Below are positions 35,770 to 43,857 of a stretch of DNA of 64,000 nt, piece after piece. The position numbers and the translations under genes were made by a program. Where the stretch lies: the NCBI RefSeq assembly GCF_005405365.1, contig NZ_BJDX01000001.1, positions 186,001 through 250,000 of the forward strand, given 5' to 3'. How positions within the stretch are numbered: the stretch's first letter is position 1; each line of letters starts with the position of its first letter. Source of the stretch: Enterococcus xiangfangensis (GTDB taxonomy: Bacteria > Bacillota > Bacilli > Lactobacillales > Enterococcaceae). A model generated the notes under the pieces. The model was not told the origin of the DNA. It saw nothing but the letters and a program-made list of their open reading frames with translations, and made no database searches.

Positions 35770-36720
35770 TTATTTTTTTCCTGGAGTCGAAGCGATAATC
35801 TTCATTTCGCCGGCTACTTTCCATTCCGTGATTTGCGCTGGCAAGATACAGCTGGTCCCTGGTTTCACTTCGTAACTTTGACCGTCGACAATCAGCTTGC
35901 CATATCCTTCAACGACTGTCACTAACGTGTAATCCCCATCTTTTTTAAGTGAAAGTTCGCCAACGACGTCCCATTCGTAGACATTGAAGAAATCCGTCTT
36001 TAAATAAGTAATAACTGAAGAGATCCCTTTTTTATTTTCTGTGACTTCTAATTCTGGACTGATGGCTGGCACGGTCGTTACGTCGATAGATTGTTGGATA
36101 TGCAGCTCACGAGTATTGCCTTGATCGTCTTTGCGATCATAATCGTACACGCGGTATGTCGTATCTGAACTTTGCTGTGTTTCTAAAATCATGATTCCTT
36201 TACCAATCGCATGGATCGTTCCGCTTGGGACATAGAAAAAATCCCCTTTTTTAACTGGAACGCGACGCAATAAATCATCCCATTGTTCTGCTTCGATCAT
36301 TGCCGCTAGTTCTTCCCGTGTTTTGGCATTGTGACCATAAACAATTTCTGAGCCCGGTTTCGCATTGATGATGTACCAACATTCTGTTTTTCCTAGTTCA
36401 CCTTCATGTTTCAAACCATAGCTGTCATCTGGATGTACTTGAACGGATAAATCATCTTCTGCATCTAAGATTTTAGTCAATAATGGAAACACATCGCCTT
36501 TAGCATTCCCAAATAATTCACGGTGTTCCGCCCAAAGATCACTAACTTTCCAACCTTTGTAAGGGCCATTTTCTACGATACTAACACCATGAGGATGTCC
36601 GCTGATCGCCCAATCCTCGCCGATTTTTTCATTAGGAATATCAAAGCCAAAAACTGTATGCAGCTGATCGCCGCCCCAAATTTTTTCTTGAAAAACTGGT
36701 TGTAAGAATAATGGTTCCAT
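35770..36720 (-). CDS. manA: Mannose-6-phosphate isomerase, class I
   Basis: A 316-residue cupin enzyme. The N-terminal W-G-G-D-Q-L motif, V-Q-V-H-P-D-D (zinc His), G-K-T-E-C-W-Y and P-S-G-T-I-H-A-I-G-K-G are the class I short-form hallmarks. It interconverts mannose-6-P and fructose-6-P. Single gene with its own start site. Confidence 0.96.
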   Translation of the reverse strand: MEPLFLQPVFQEKIWGGDQLHTVFGFDIPNEKIGEDWAISGHPHGVSIVENGPYKGWKVSDLWAEHRELFGNAKGDVFPLLTKILDAEDDLSVQVHPDDSYGLKHEGELGKTECWYIINAKPGSEIVYGHNAKTREELAAMIEAEQWDDLLRRVPVKKGDFFYVPSGTIHAIGKGIMILETQQSSDTTYRVYDYDRKDDQGNTRELHIQQSIDVTTVPAISPELEVTENKKGISSVITYLKTDFFNVYEWDVVGELSLKKDGDYTLVTVVEGYGKLIVDGQSYEVKPGTSCILPAQITEWKVAGEMKIIASTPGKK

Positions 36721-36806
36721 GATTTTTGCCCCTTTTTTGATTTTAGTGTTTTTTTTTATTTGTTGCCGCTCGCAAAATTTCTTTTTTTGTCGAGTTGGAC
36801 CGAGCG

Positions 36807-37838
36807 CTATTTTTGATAGATTTCTGCTCGTTCAGCTAAGTAACAGGCTAGAATTTTATCTCGCTGTGCCACATAATGGCTGCGTCGATCAAGTGGATGA
36901 ACCCGATTTGACAAAAAAATGAACGCTGATTGTTTTACGACATCCAGCATGAGAAAAGTCCCCGTATATCCTGTATGAAAAAGCAGCAGCGTTTGATCGA
37001 ATGGACTGGATTTTAAATCCCAGCCAATTGAACGGTTCCCCTTTTTTGATGGTGTCTGATCCTCGAGCAGTTCTCGAATCGTTTCATCCTGTAAATAAAT
37101 CATATCGTTAACCCGTCCAAGATTCAAATACATTTTCGCAAATTTACTTAGATCTTTCATATTCGTAAATAATCCCGCGTTCCCGGCATGTGCTGCTAGG
37201 ACTCGAGCTTTGGGATCATGGGTTATGCCTTTTAAAACTGTACCATCAGTCAGCTTTTGAGTCGGCACGATCTGGTCATAAGGCGGTTGCGGTAAGAAAA
37301 GGCTGTCTGTCATTCCTAAAGGTTGCAGCACTTCTTCTTTGAAAACTTCGATTAGATCTTTTTGATAATAGTTTTCAATCAAAAACCCTAATAAAATCGT
37401 GCCTGCATCGGTATATTGCACGCGAATTCCAATATTTTCACCTGATTGCAAGGTTAAATAGGCCGCCCGCAGCTCCTCGGCGTTTAACTGATCACGATTA
37501 GGAATATACGTTTGAATATCTGACGTATGGGTCAATAGATGACGCAGCGTGATTGTTTCATCTTGAAATTCCGGTAACAACTCATGCAAGGTTTGATCCC
37601 AGGAAAAACGACCTGCCTCTTTTAATTTCAACATAATTGTCGTTGTGCAAACGACTTTGGTCAAAGAAGCCACATCAAAAAGAAATGCTTCCTGCATTGC
37701 TATTGGTACCGGTTCAATTTGTGCGTTGCCTAAAACATGTGTTTCAGTTTTTTGATCTTCAATAAAATGAAAAACGGCACCGGGAAAAACGCCTTCCCTC
37801 ATTTTTTCTTTTATTAATTGAGCTGTTTTAGGATACAT
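36807..37838 (-). CDS. Serine hydrolase of the beta-lactamase/PBP4-like family
   Basis: A 343-residue protein from the ATG at 37,838 (AGGAGG upstream). S-x-x-K is S-L-T-K (about 59-62), Y-x-N-like is Y-T-D-A-G, and the third motif is H-T-G-Y-T-G. No signal peptide or membrane segment is visible, so it looks cytoplasmic. Family members are esterases, D-Ala-D-Ala peptidases or unknown; no beta-lactamase activity should be assumed. Confidence 0.88.
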   Translation of the reverse strand: MYPKTAQLIKEKMREGVFPGAVFHFIEDQKTETHVLGNAQIEPVPIAMQEAFLFDVASLTKVVCTTTIMLKLKEAGRFSWDQTLHELLPEFQDETITLRHLLTHTSDIQTYIPNRDQLNAEELRAAYLTLQSGENIGIRVQYTDAGTILLGFLIENYYQKDLIEVFKEEVLQPLGMTDSLFLPQPPYDQIVPTQKLTDGTVLKGITHDPKARVLAAHAGNAGLFTNMKDLSKFAKMYLNLGRVNDMIYLQDETIRELLEDQTPSKKGNRSIGWDLKSSPFDQTLLLFHTGYTGTFLMLDVVKQSAFIFLSNRVHPLDRRSHYVAQRDKILACYLAERAEIYQK

Positions 37839-37943
37839 AAGCATCCTCCTTAGAGTATATTTCCTAAAAAAGTATAACACAAATCCGCAACAGACTTTCT
37901 TGCCACTAAAAAGAGTATTTCTCTCTATCGATAAATTACAGGC

Positions 37944-37979
37944 AAAAAAAGACGCGACATCAATATGCCGCGTCCGTCT
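37944..37979 (-). terminator. Terminator after the glyoxalase-fold gene
   Basis: GACGCGGCATAT/ATGTCGCGTC hairpin with seven T on the minus strand, within 12 nt of the stop at 37,986. Confidence 0.88.
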
Positions 37980-37985
37980 TATTCT

Positions 37986-38807
37986 TTATTTCAATACGAA
38001 CCACCATTCGATCCCGGCAGCATCATAAAGCGTGATCAAAGAGTTCTTTTTATCACAAAAACAATCCAATTTCTCTTTCGTCAAAAGATCGCGTAGTTCC
38101 AGCAATTTTTCTTTTGAGACTTTGAATTGCAGAAAATCCAAACCAAGAACTTTATCTGTCGGTAAATCAATTGTACCGCCTGTCGCAGTCGTTAATCCCA
38201 CGTTGAATTCACCACGGTTTAATCCTAGTTCTTCTTCGCTTTCATCATACACGGTCAACCCTAAGACATCTGAAAGAAACGCTTTTTGTTTCTTCACATT
38301 ACTGACATTTAAATGGATTTTGTCAAAATAGGCCTCATGGATTTTCTCACGCTTCGTGGATTTTTTTAGTAGTTCGGTAAAATCTAATTTGATTGGTTCA
38401 GCTAATGAACGTTCTTTACTGGGCGCATAAAAGATCTCAATCTCATTTCCTTCAGGATCTTCAAAAAGCAAGCCTTTCTCTTCATCTGCTTGTAAAGCAG
38501 ACTTAACTGGATAGTCTTCTTTTTCTGCGCGATAATAAACGTTTGCCAGTTCCTCAATATTGGGTACAATTAATGAAACTCGCTGCATTTTTTTGACTTC
38601 GCCACGGTGTTCATCCGCGCGTGGACTTTCTTCCAACCAAAGTAGTTCACTCGCTGGATCTTTGTATCCTAAAATCGCTAATTCATTTTCTTCTCGCAAT
38701 AAGTGAAGTCCAATGATATCTCGATAGAAATGAATCATTCCATCACGGTCTCGCACACGAATAGCGATCGTTTTTAACTTAAGTTCTCCTAAATGAAAGT
38801 TTCCCAT
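37986..38807 (-). CDS. Two-domain glyoxalase-fold protein (CppA-like)
   Basis: A 273-residue protein with two VOC/glyoxalase modules: an N-terminal one (about 9-128) with I-H-F-Y-R-D-I-I-G-L and F-E-D-P-E-G-N-E-I-E-I-F, and a C-terminal one (about 160-273) with K-A-F-L-S-D-V-L-G-L and a final A-A-G-I-E-W-W-F. This is the arrangement of the CppA family of lactic-acid bacteria. The metal-binding His/Glu set is incomplete, so substrate and activity are unknown. Confidence 0.75.
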   Translation of the reverse strand: MGNFHLGELKLKTIAIRVRDRDGMIHFYRDIIGLHLLREENELAILGYKDPASELLWLEESPRADEHRGEVKKMQRVSLIVPNIEELANVYYRAEKEDYPVKSALQADEEKGLLFEDPEGNEIEIFYAPSKERSLAEPIKLDFTELLKKSTKREKIHEAYFDKIHLNVSNVKKQKAFLSDVLGLTVYDESEEELGLNRGEFNVGLTTATGGTIDLPTDKVLGLDFLQFKVSKEKLLELRDLLTKEKLDCFCDKKNSLITLYDAAGIEWWFVLK

Positions 38808-39066
38808 TGTTTTCTTCCCTCCGTCATTACTATTTTAACGATGCCTTCTCATTCACGCAAGCGATATCCTTTCCATAAACCGAAAACGCTCTTTTTTCTC
38901 TTGAGTTGGCTAAAAAATCGGCCGCAATTCAAGTTTTGAAAATTTTTAGATTGTTTTCTTTACTTTTCGTCAAATTCCTTTAAACTACCTATGATGAAAC
39001 TTGTAATCACACGTTAAATAGATTAGAGTGAGAATCAATCTAAAAAAGAAAAGGCTGTTGAAAAAA

Positions 39067-39375
39067 ATGGATTATTCAGTAACAACAAACGAATTTATGC
39101 TGCTTGCGGCAAAAGAACCAGTAAATATTTTAGATTTAAGGGATCCTGAGTTTATTGATTCCTTCGATTTATTAACTGGATCGAATGTCACGCGTATTTC
39201 ATTGACCCAGTTGCCAAATCGTTTGCACCAACTTGATAAAGAGAAAACCTATTACTTATTCACTCAATTTGGCGGACGCTCAAAAACGATGACGCAATTT
39301 TTGCGTAGCAAAGGGTTCCAAGTGACCAATGTCATTGGTGGTATGACTGCTTATGAACGTTATCTTGCAAGTTAA
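39067..39375 (+). CDS. Rhodanese-like domain protein lacking the catalytic cysteine
   Basis: A 102-residue single rhodanese domain: I-L-D-L-R-D-P-E-F at 21-29, active-site loop F-T-Q-F-G-G-R-S at 65-72 and V-I-G-G-M-T-A-Y at 89-96. The usual loop is Y-C-x-x-G-x-R-S; the Cys position is Thr66, so sulfurtransferase activity is unlikely. The start was set at the ATG of M-D-Y-S rather than a GTG 13 codons earlier. It may act in binding or regulation. Confidence 0.85.
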   Translation: MDYSVTTNEFMLLAAKEPVNILDLRDPEFIDSFDLLTGSNVTRISLTQLPNRLHQLDKEKTYYLFTQFGGRSKTMTQFLRSKGFQVTNVIGGMTAYERYLAS

Positions 39376-39458
39376 TGAAACTATTTAAGCAAATAGATTG
39401 TCGAAAATTATTATTTTGTGTACGATTTGCTTAGACTAAATCTTGAGGAGTGTTAATT

Positions 39459-40079
39459 TTGGCCAACGTTCTAGTAGTGAATGCTCACCCATTGTCCGCA
39501 AAAGACTCACAAACCGTAACTATTTTAGAAACTTTTATCGAAGCACATCAAGCAAGCCATCCGGAAGATGTTTTTACCATGTTGGACTTGTATCAAATGG
39601 ATCTGCCTGAGATTGATAGCGATCTACTTTTGGCTTGGCAGGCATTGCAAAAAGGTACAGACTTCACTGAACTAAGTGAAGTACAACAGGAAAAAGTTCG
39701 GATTTTCAATGAATTTACCGACCAATTTTTAGCTAGTCAAAAAATCGTGATTGCCAATGCATTGTGGAACTTAAATGTTCCGACAAGGTTAAAGGCTTGG
39801 TTTGATACGATCAACGTTGCCGGCAAAACCTTCAAATACACGGCAGAAGGCCCAACTGGATTGATCACTGATAAAAAGGCGCTTCATATCCAATCAAGCG
39901 GCGGAACCTATCAAGGGCAAGACTTTTCAGCCCAATATGTTAAAGGAATCTTGAATTTTATCGGGATTACCGAGTTTGATTCTATTTACATCGAAGGTGC
40001 AGATTATGATCCAGAGAATGCTCCTGAAATCATGGCTGAGGCAAAAAAGAAAGCGAAAGTATTGGCTGCACAATTTTAA
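39459..40079 (+). CDS. FMN-dependent NADH-azoreductase (AzoR/AcpD family)
   Basis: A 206-residue flavodoxin-like protein from a TTG at 39,459 (GAGGAG 8 nt upstream). The N-terminal V-V-N-A-H-P-L binds the FMN phosphate, N-A-L-W-N-L-N-V-P and the G-P-T-G-L-I region line the isoalloxazine site, and S-S-G-G-T-Y is typical of AzoR. It reduces quinones and azo dyes with NADH. It follows the rhodanese-like gene by about 80 nt. Confidence 0.92.
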   Translation: MANVLVVNAHPLSAKDSQTVTILETFIEAHQASHPEDVFTMLDLYQMDLPEIDSDLLLAWQALQKGTDFTELSEVQQEKVRIFNEFTDQFLASQKIVIANALWNLNVPTRLKAWFDTINVAGKTFKYTAEGPTGLITDKKALHIQSSGGTYQGQDFSAQYVKGILNFIGITEFDSIYIEGADYDPENAPEIMAEAKKKAKVLAAQF

Positions 40080-40107
40080 CCGACGTTGTCTTTTAAAAAA
40101 CTGCACA

Positions 40108-40143
40108 TAAAAAACCTGTCGATTATTCGACAGGTTTTTTTTC
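40108..40143. terminator. Bidirectional terminator, azoreductase / AI-2E transporter gene
   Basis: The perfect stem ACCTGTCGA/TCGACAGGT has a 4-nt loop with A and T runs on both sides. It overlaps the 3' end of the minus-strand gene ending at 40,123. Confidence 0.92.
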
Positions 40144-41280
40144 TTCTTCGTAAAGATTTGAAACGCCTTTATACCATTCAAATATATGAATCGCAATGAC
40201 TTTCAAAACGGCATAAAAAGGAATTCCTAAAATGATCCCCGTGATCCCGAAGATCTTTCCAGCAGTCAATAAGACGAACATAATTGTGATCGGATGGATC
40301 TTCAATTGATTTCCCAAAACTAACGGTGAAACGATCCTTCCTTCGATCGTTTGTTCGATCGTAAAGACAATGATCACCTTGACTAGCATGACCGGACCTG
40401 TGACGATCGCAATGAAAATCACCGGTACCATCGCTAAAAATGAACCCAAATATGGAATCAAATTTAAAAATCCCGCCAAGATCCCTAACGTAATCGCATA
40501 ATTCATCCCGACTAATGAAAAACCAATAATAAACATCACTGCCACTGAAAATGCTACGGTCAGCTGGCCTCGGATATATGAAGCCAGTTGTGAATTTATT
40601 TCCGACATCACTCGATGGGTTGGTTTCCGCATTTTCGTTGGTAAGAATTTAAGAATATATGTCGCTAACTGTTTTCCATCTTTCAATAAGAAAAATAAAA
40701 TGATCGGTGCAGTGATCAAAGCAATCATTACCGTCGCTAAAGTGGAAACGACACTGCCCAGACCTTGTAAAGTCACCCGTGAGATGTTTTGTGCAGTCTC
40801 TGTCAGCGATTCTAAAATTTTCTGCAAACTGTTATCGAGATGTTGTTGAAAGGGTTTGAAAGTTGGATCTTTAAAAATCTCATTCGCTTTGTTGCCGATC
40901 GTGTCAAAATAACTTGGCAAACTTTTCATCATAGATCCGATCTGTTCACGAATCTGAGGAATGATGACCACAATGCCCCAAATGAGCAATGCCACAACTA
41001 CTATAAACAGCAAGATGATTGCCAAAGTCCGATTCAGTCCTTTTCTTTCCAGAAAATTGATCACCGGATTCATCAAATAATAAAGGATCCCGGCAATCAC
41101 AACCGGCAGACCGACAATTGCAAAAAATTGACCGACTGGTTCAAACAGATAAGAAACTTTTGTGAAGACCAGCGTAATCAGCAGCAGCAGCAATACGATG
41201 ATCAATGCCACGACAACTTGGCTGTTTAAAAACCAGCGCCAAAACCAAGAAGTTTTTTGTGCTATTCTTTTTTTGTCCAC
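40123..41280 (-). CDS. AI-2E family (PerM-like) membrane protein
   Basis: A 385-residue polytopic protein with seven or eight membrane segments, and a soluble insertion after the third (about 110-170). The G-I-L-A-G-F-L-N-L-I-P-Y-L-G-S segment near residue 275 is the family signature. Members export AI-2 or other solutes, or act as Na+/H+ antiporters; substrate is unknown here. It follows the EIIA-like gene by 12 nt. Confidence 0.9.
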   Translation of the reverse strand: MDKKRIAQKTSWFWRWFLNSQVVVALIIVLLLLLITLVFTKVSYLFEPVGQFFAIVGLPVVIAGILYYLMNPVINFLERKGLNRTLAIILLFIVVVALLIWGIVVIIPQIREQIGSMMKSLPSYFDTIGNKANEIFKDPTFKPFQQHLDNSLQKILESLTETAQNISRVTLQGLGSVVSTLATVMIALITAPIILFFLLKDGKQLATYILKFLPTKMRKPTHRVMSEINSQLASYIRGQLTVAFSVAVMFIIGFSLVGMNYAITLGILAGFLNLIPYLGSFLAMVPVIFIAIVTGPVMLVKVIIVFTIEQTIEGRIVSPLVLGNQLKIHPITIMFVLLTAGKIFGITGIILGIPFYAVLKVIAIHIFEWYKGVSNLYEEEKKPVE

Positions 41281-41292
41281 TCACTCACGCTC

Positions 41293-41637
41293 CTACTGAA
41301 AAATAATTTTCATCCCGACTTCTATTTTTGGAAGTTTCTTGGGAGTCACATAGATTGCATTGGGAATTGTTCCCACTTCCTCTTGAAAAAAGATAGTCGC
41401 ATGCCCGATTTCATTTAAGTTTTGATTTGCTAACGGTCCTACACCATGCACTTGATACACTTGATCGCCAAAAATTAATTGTCCGCCTTCTTTTAAAGCA
41501 ATCAATTCATCCGTCACCTTTTTTTGTACAATCGAAACGTCTAACAAATCTGGTGCAATCGTCTGACCAAAAAGAACTAAAATATTTTCATCGTCGATCG
41601 CATTTTTTCCAATTTGAGTAATTTCTGTCACTGTCAT
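41293..41637 (-). CDS. Orphan EIIA-Gut (sorbitol PTS)-like protein, acceptor His not evident
   Basis: A 114-residue protein. The family pattern is clear: I-L-V-L-F-G-Q-T-I-A-P-D-L-L, then G-G-Q-L-I-F-G-D-Q-V-Y-Q-V-H-G-V-G-P-L-A-x-x-N-L-x-E-I-G-H. In sorbitol EIIA proteins the phospho-acceptor His sits in the short stretch after the first strand (F-I-H in E. coli SrlB); here it reads S-I-V-Q-K-K (35-40), without His. No EIIB or EIIC genes are near. A regulatory or degenerate role is likely. Confidence 0.82.
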   Translation of the reverse strand: MTVTEITQIGKNAIDDENILVLFGQTIAPDLLDVSIVQKKVTDELIALKEGGQLIFGDQVYQVHGVGPLANQNLNEIGHATIFFQEEVGTIPNAIYVTPKKLPKIEVGMKIIFQ

Positions 41638-41743
41638 CTGTCACACTCTTTTCACATTTATTTTTCAATTATATCACAAAGTTAGCGCTATCCAAGCGGG
41701 AATAAACTTGCTAAAATGTAGATACAATGAAGGAGGTCTTTCC

Positions 41744-42763
41744 ATGATCTACAAAATACTTTTAGGTACTTACACACGCAGGATCAGCCAAGGAATTTAT
41801 CAAATCGAACTGGATACTGCAGCCGAAACATTAAATAATCTTACATTAGTAACGGAAGAAAACAGTCCTACTTACCTTGCTCAAAGCAAAGAAGATTTTC
41901 TTTACTCAGTGACTAGCCGTGATGGTCAAGGCGGAATCTCCAGTTACGACTCGCAAAATAAATTCTTGAATGCAGTGACTGAAGACGGAGCATCCCCTTG
42001 TTATGTAGCAGTCGATGAAGCACGGCAATTAGTTTACGGAGCAAATTATCATAAAGGAGAACTAGCTACTTACAAGATTCAGCCAGACGGCTCACTTAAA
42101 GCTGCCGCAACAGTTTTTCATGATGAACCGACAGGCCCGCATAAAAACCAAGACAAAGCACATACCCATTATACGGATCTTTCACCTGATCAGCGTTTAG
42201 TTGTTTGCGACCTTGGAACTGATCGTGTATATACCTATGACGTCACAGAAACTGGCGCTGTTGAAAAAGTTGCAGTCTATTTAGCAGAACCAGGAACTGG
42301 TCCTCGCCACCTAGTCTTCCATCCAACTAAAAAAATTGCTTATCTTTTTGGTGAATTAGACAGCAGTGTCAGTGTCTTAACTTATGACGAAACGGATGGT
42401 AGTTTTACGCAAAAACAAAAAATTTCAACTTTACCAAAAGACTTTGCTGGTGAAAATGGCGGTGCTGCCATTCGAGTATCAAATGATGGCCGCTATCTTT
42501 ATGCATCGAATCGCGGACATAATTCGATTGCTGTATTCGCAATTGCTGAAGACGGCTTAACGCTCGAACGGATCCAATCTATTTCTACAGAAGGTGATTT
42601 CCCACGTGACTTTGCTTTGAGCCCAGATAATGCGTATGTCGTTGCTGCTAACCAAAACAGTGACAATCTGACCCTTTATCGCCGTGATAGTCAATATGGC
42701 TTATTGACCATGATCCAAAAAGATATCTTTGCACCAGAAGCCGTTTGTGTCTATTTCTGTTAA
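41744..42763 (+). CDS. 6-phosphogluconolactonase-type beta-propeller (lactonase family)
   Basis: A 339-residue seven-blade beta-propeller from the ATG at 41,744 (AGGAGG upstream). Family marks are G-T-Y-T-R-R-I-S-Q-G-I-Y, N-S-P-T-Y-L-A, G-P-H-K-N-Q-D-K-A-H-T-H-Y and G-P-R-H-L-V-F-H-P. The Pgl/YkgB group hydrolyses 6-phosphogluconolactone. Cytosolic, with no signal peptide. Confidence 0.93.
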   Translation: MIYKILLGTYTRRISQGIYQIELDTAAETLNNLTLVTEENSPTYLAQSKEDFLYSVTSRDGQGGISSYDSQNKFLNAVTEDGASPCYVAVDEARQLVYGANYHKGELATYKIQPDGSLKAAATVFHDEPTGPHKNQDKAHTHYTDLSPDQRLVVCDLGTDRVYTYDVTETGAVEKVAVYLAEPGTGPRHLVFHPTKKIAYLFGELDSSVSVLTYDETDGSFTQKQKISTLPKDFAGENGGAAIRVSNDGRYLYASNRGHNSIAVFAIAEDGLTLERIQSISTEGDFPRDFALSPDNAYVVAANQNSDNLTLYRRDSQYGLLTMIQKDIFAPEAVCVYFC

Positions 42764-42812
42764 AGCAGATTGAATTCGCAACAATAAATGCTAGCAGAAA
42801 GGAGTATTCTTG

Positions 42813-42974
42813 ATGGATAAAGATGCAGTGATCGAACGCTTAAAAAAAGAACTAAACCTGCCTAATTTTAAAGGCCGATTGGAAGAAAAAGATTACACTG
42901 AAGAAGACTATCAAAAAATCAAAAAAGATTTAGATGACTATTTCGAAAACTATGTGAGAAATGTCGAAAATTAA
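42813..42974 (+). CDS. 53-residue acidic small protein
   Basis: A short frame, 50 nt after the lactonase gene, with AAAGGAG at good spacing before the ATG. The product is charged and helical (M-D-K-D-A-V-I-E-R-L-K-K-E, D-Y-T-E-E-D-Y-Q-K-I-K-K-D) without membrane segment or Cys. A strong terminator follows within 10 nt, which supports it being the real end of the operon. Function unknown. Confidence 0.72.
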   Translation: MDKDAVIERLKKELNLPNFKGRLEEKDYTEEDYQKIKKDLDDYFENYVRNVEN

Positions 42975-42979
42975 TTTCA

Positions 42980-43016
42980 AAAAGGGACTGTGACTTTCGT
43001 CACAGTCCCTTTTTCG
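42980..43016 (+). terminator. Terminator after the lactonase/small-protein operon
   Basis: The near-perfect stem AAAGGGACTGTGAC/GTCACAGTCCCTTT is followed by a T-run. Confidence 0.92.
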
Positions 43017-43045
43017 ACTAAATAGTATTTCAGTTTAGTCAGCTA

Positions 43046-43083
43046 AATAAAAAAGCACCGATCGGCAAATCGGTGCAAAAGGA
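43046..43083 (-). terminator. Terminator for the gene at 43,229
   Basis: The stem GCACCGAT/ATCGGTGC (43,055-43,076) is followed by TTTTTT on the minus strand. It lies about 150 nt beyond the stop, so the transcript has a longish 3' tail. Confidence 0.75.
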
Positions 43084-43228
43084 GTATTGCCTAAATGCAA
43101 TGAAAATGAAAAAGAAAAGGTTGTTATTGGTTATGAAACAATCATACCTGATTCATTCTCAAACGTACTTAAAATAACGTTATAATACAATTAGAAAACT
43201 TTTTTTCTGTTTTATTAAGGATTGTTCA

Positions 43229-43654
43229 TTATTTCAATAACAAGTTCGTGATTTTTTGAATCGTTTTGTAAATAGTATCTGTCGCATCATCTTGTTTTTT
43301 TTCAGCAGCATTGAAGACTGCTTCATCCACAGTCGGTAACAAGCTGTCAGTCATTTCTTGGCAGCCGATTACGTATTGAGCATAAGCTTTTTCAAAACTT
43401 CGATGATTCCCCATTACCTTTGCCGGAGCTTTAAGTAAACCGATCTTTTCTAAATTCAATTGATAGAATTGCGTTCCTTCTTTAAATAATTCATGGATCT
43501 CAGATAATTTTTCTTGATCAAATTCCGTGATTTTCTTATCATCGATTGCTTGGCGGATCTCTTCATAACTCGGATGCAAACGTTCACCCATTTTTTCTGT
43601 ATTTTGAACGATCTCATTGATTTCTCGTGCATAAAATCCTGTGTTAGGTCGCAT
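43229..43654 (-). CDS. Helical hypothetical protein
   Basis: A 141-residue all-alpha soluble protein. No motif is recognised. A heptad-like helix spans about 55-75 and a C-terminal one about 120-140. It carries one Cys (C-Q-E-M). It is a single gene with a good ribosome site (GGTAGGAATAG) before the ATG. Unknown function; probably genus-restricted. Confidence 0.75.
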   Translation of the reverse strand: MRPNTGFYAREINEIVQNTEKMGERLHPSYEEIRQAIDDKKITEFDQEKLSEIHELFKEGTQFYQLNLEKIGLLKAPAKVMGNHRSFEKAYAQYVIGCQEMTDSLLPTVDEAVFNAAEKKQDDATDTIYKTIQKITNLLLK

Positions 43655-43801
43655 TTATCTATTCCTACCTTCTATCTTTTGATACTTTCATTTTACCGAT
43701 TTTTGTTCGATATGCAAAGTCACGCAGAAAATATTAACCATTGCTTCATGTTTACTTATACAACTTGCTAAAAATGACTGCTTAAAACTCTTCATCTAAT
43801 C

Positions 43802-43850
43802 AAAAAAACTTCGCATGATTCCTGATATCAGGATCCATGCGAAGTTTGAT
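43802..43850 (-). terminator. Terminator of the cation ATPase gene
   Basis: The long stem AAACTTCGCATG/CATGCGAAGTTT with an inner CCTGATATCAGG arm is followed by seven T on the minus strand. Confidence 0.92.
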
Positions 43851-43857
43851 TTTTAGC

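Noticed and set aside
36807-37838. Beta-lactamase resistance gene
   Set aside because: S-x-x-K serine hydrolase without signal peptide; the family is broad and nothing points to drug hydrolysis.
43099-43180. 26-codon basic open frame after AAAAGGAG
   Set aside because: Spacing from the ribosome site is long, and the stretch overlaps a terminator region; not enough to call a gene.
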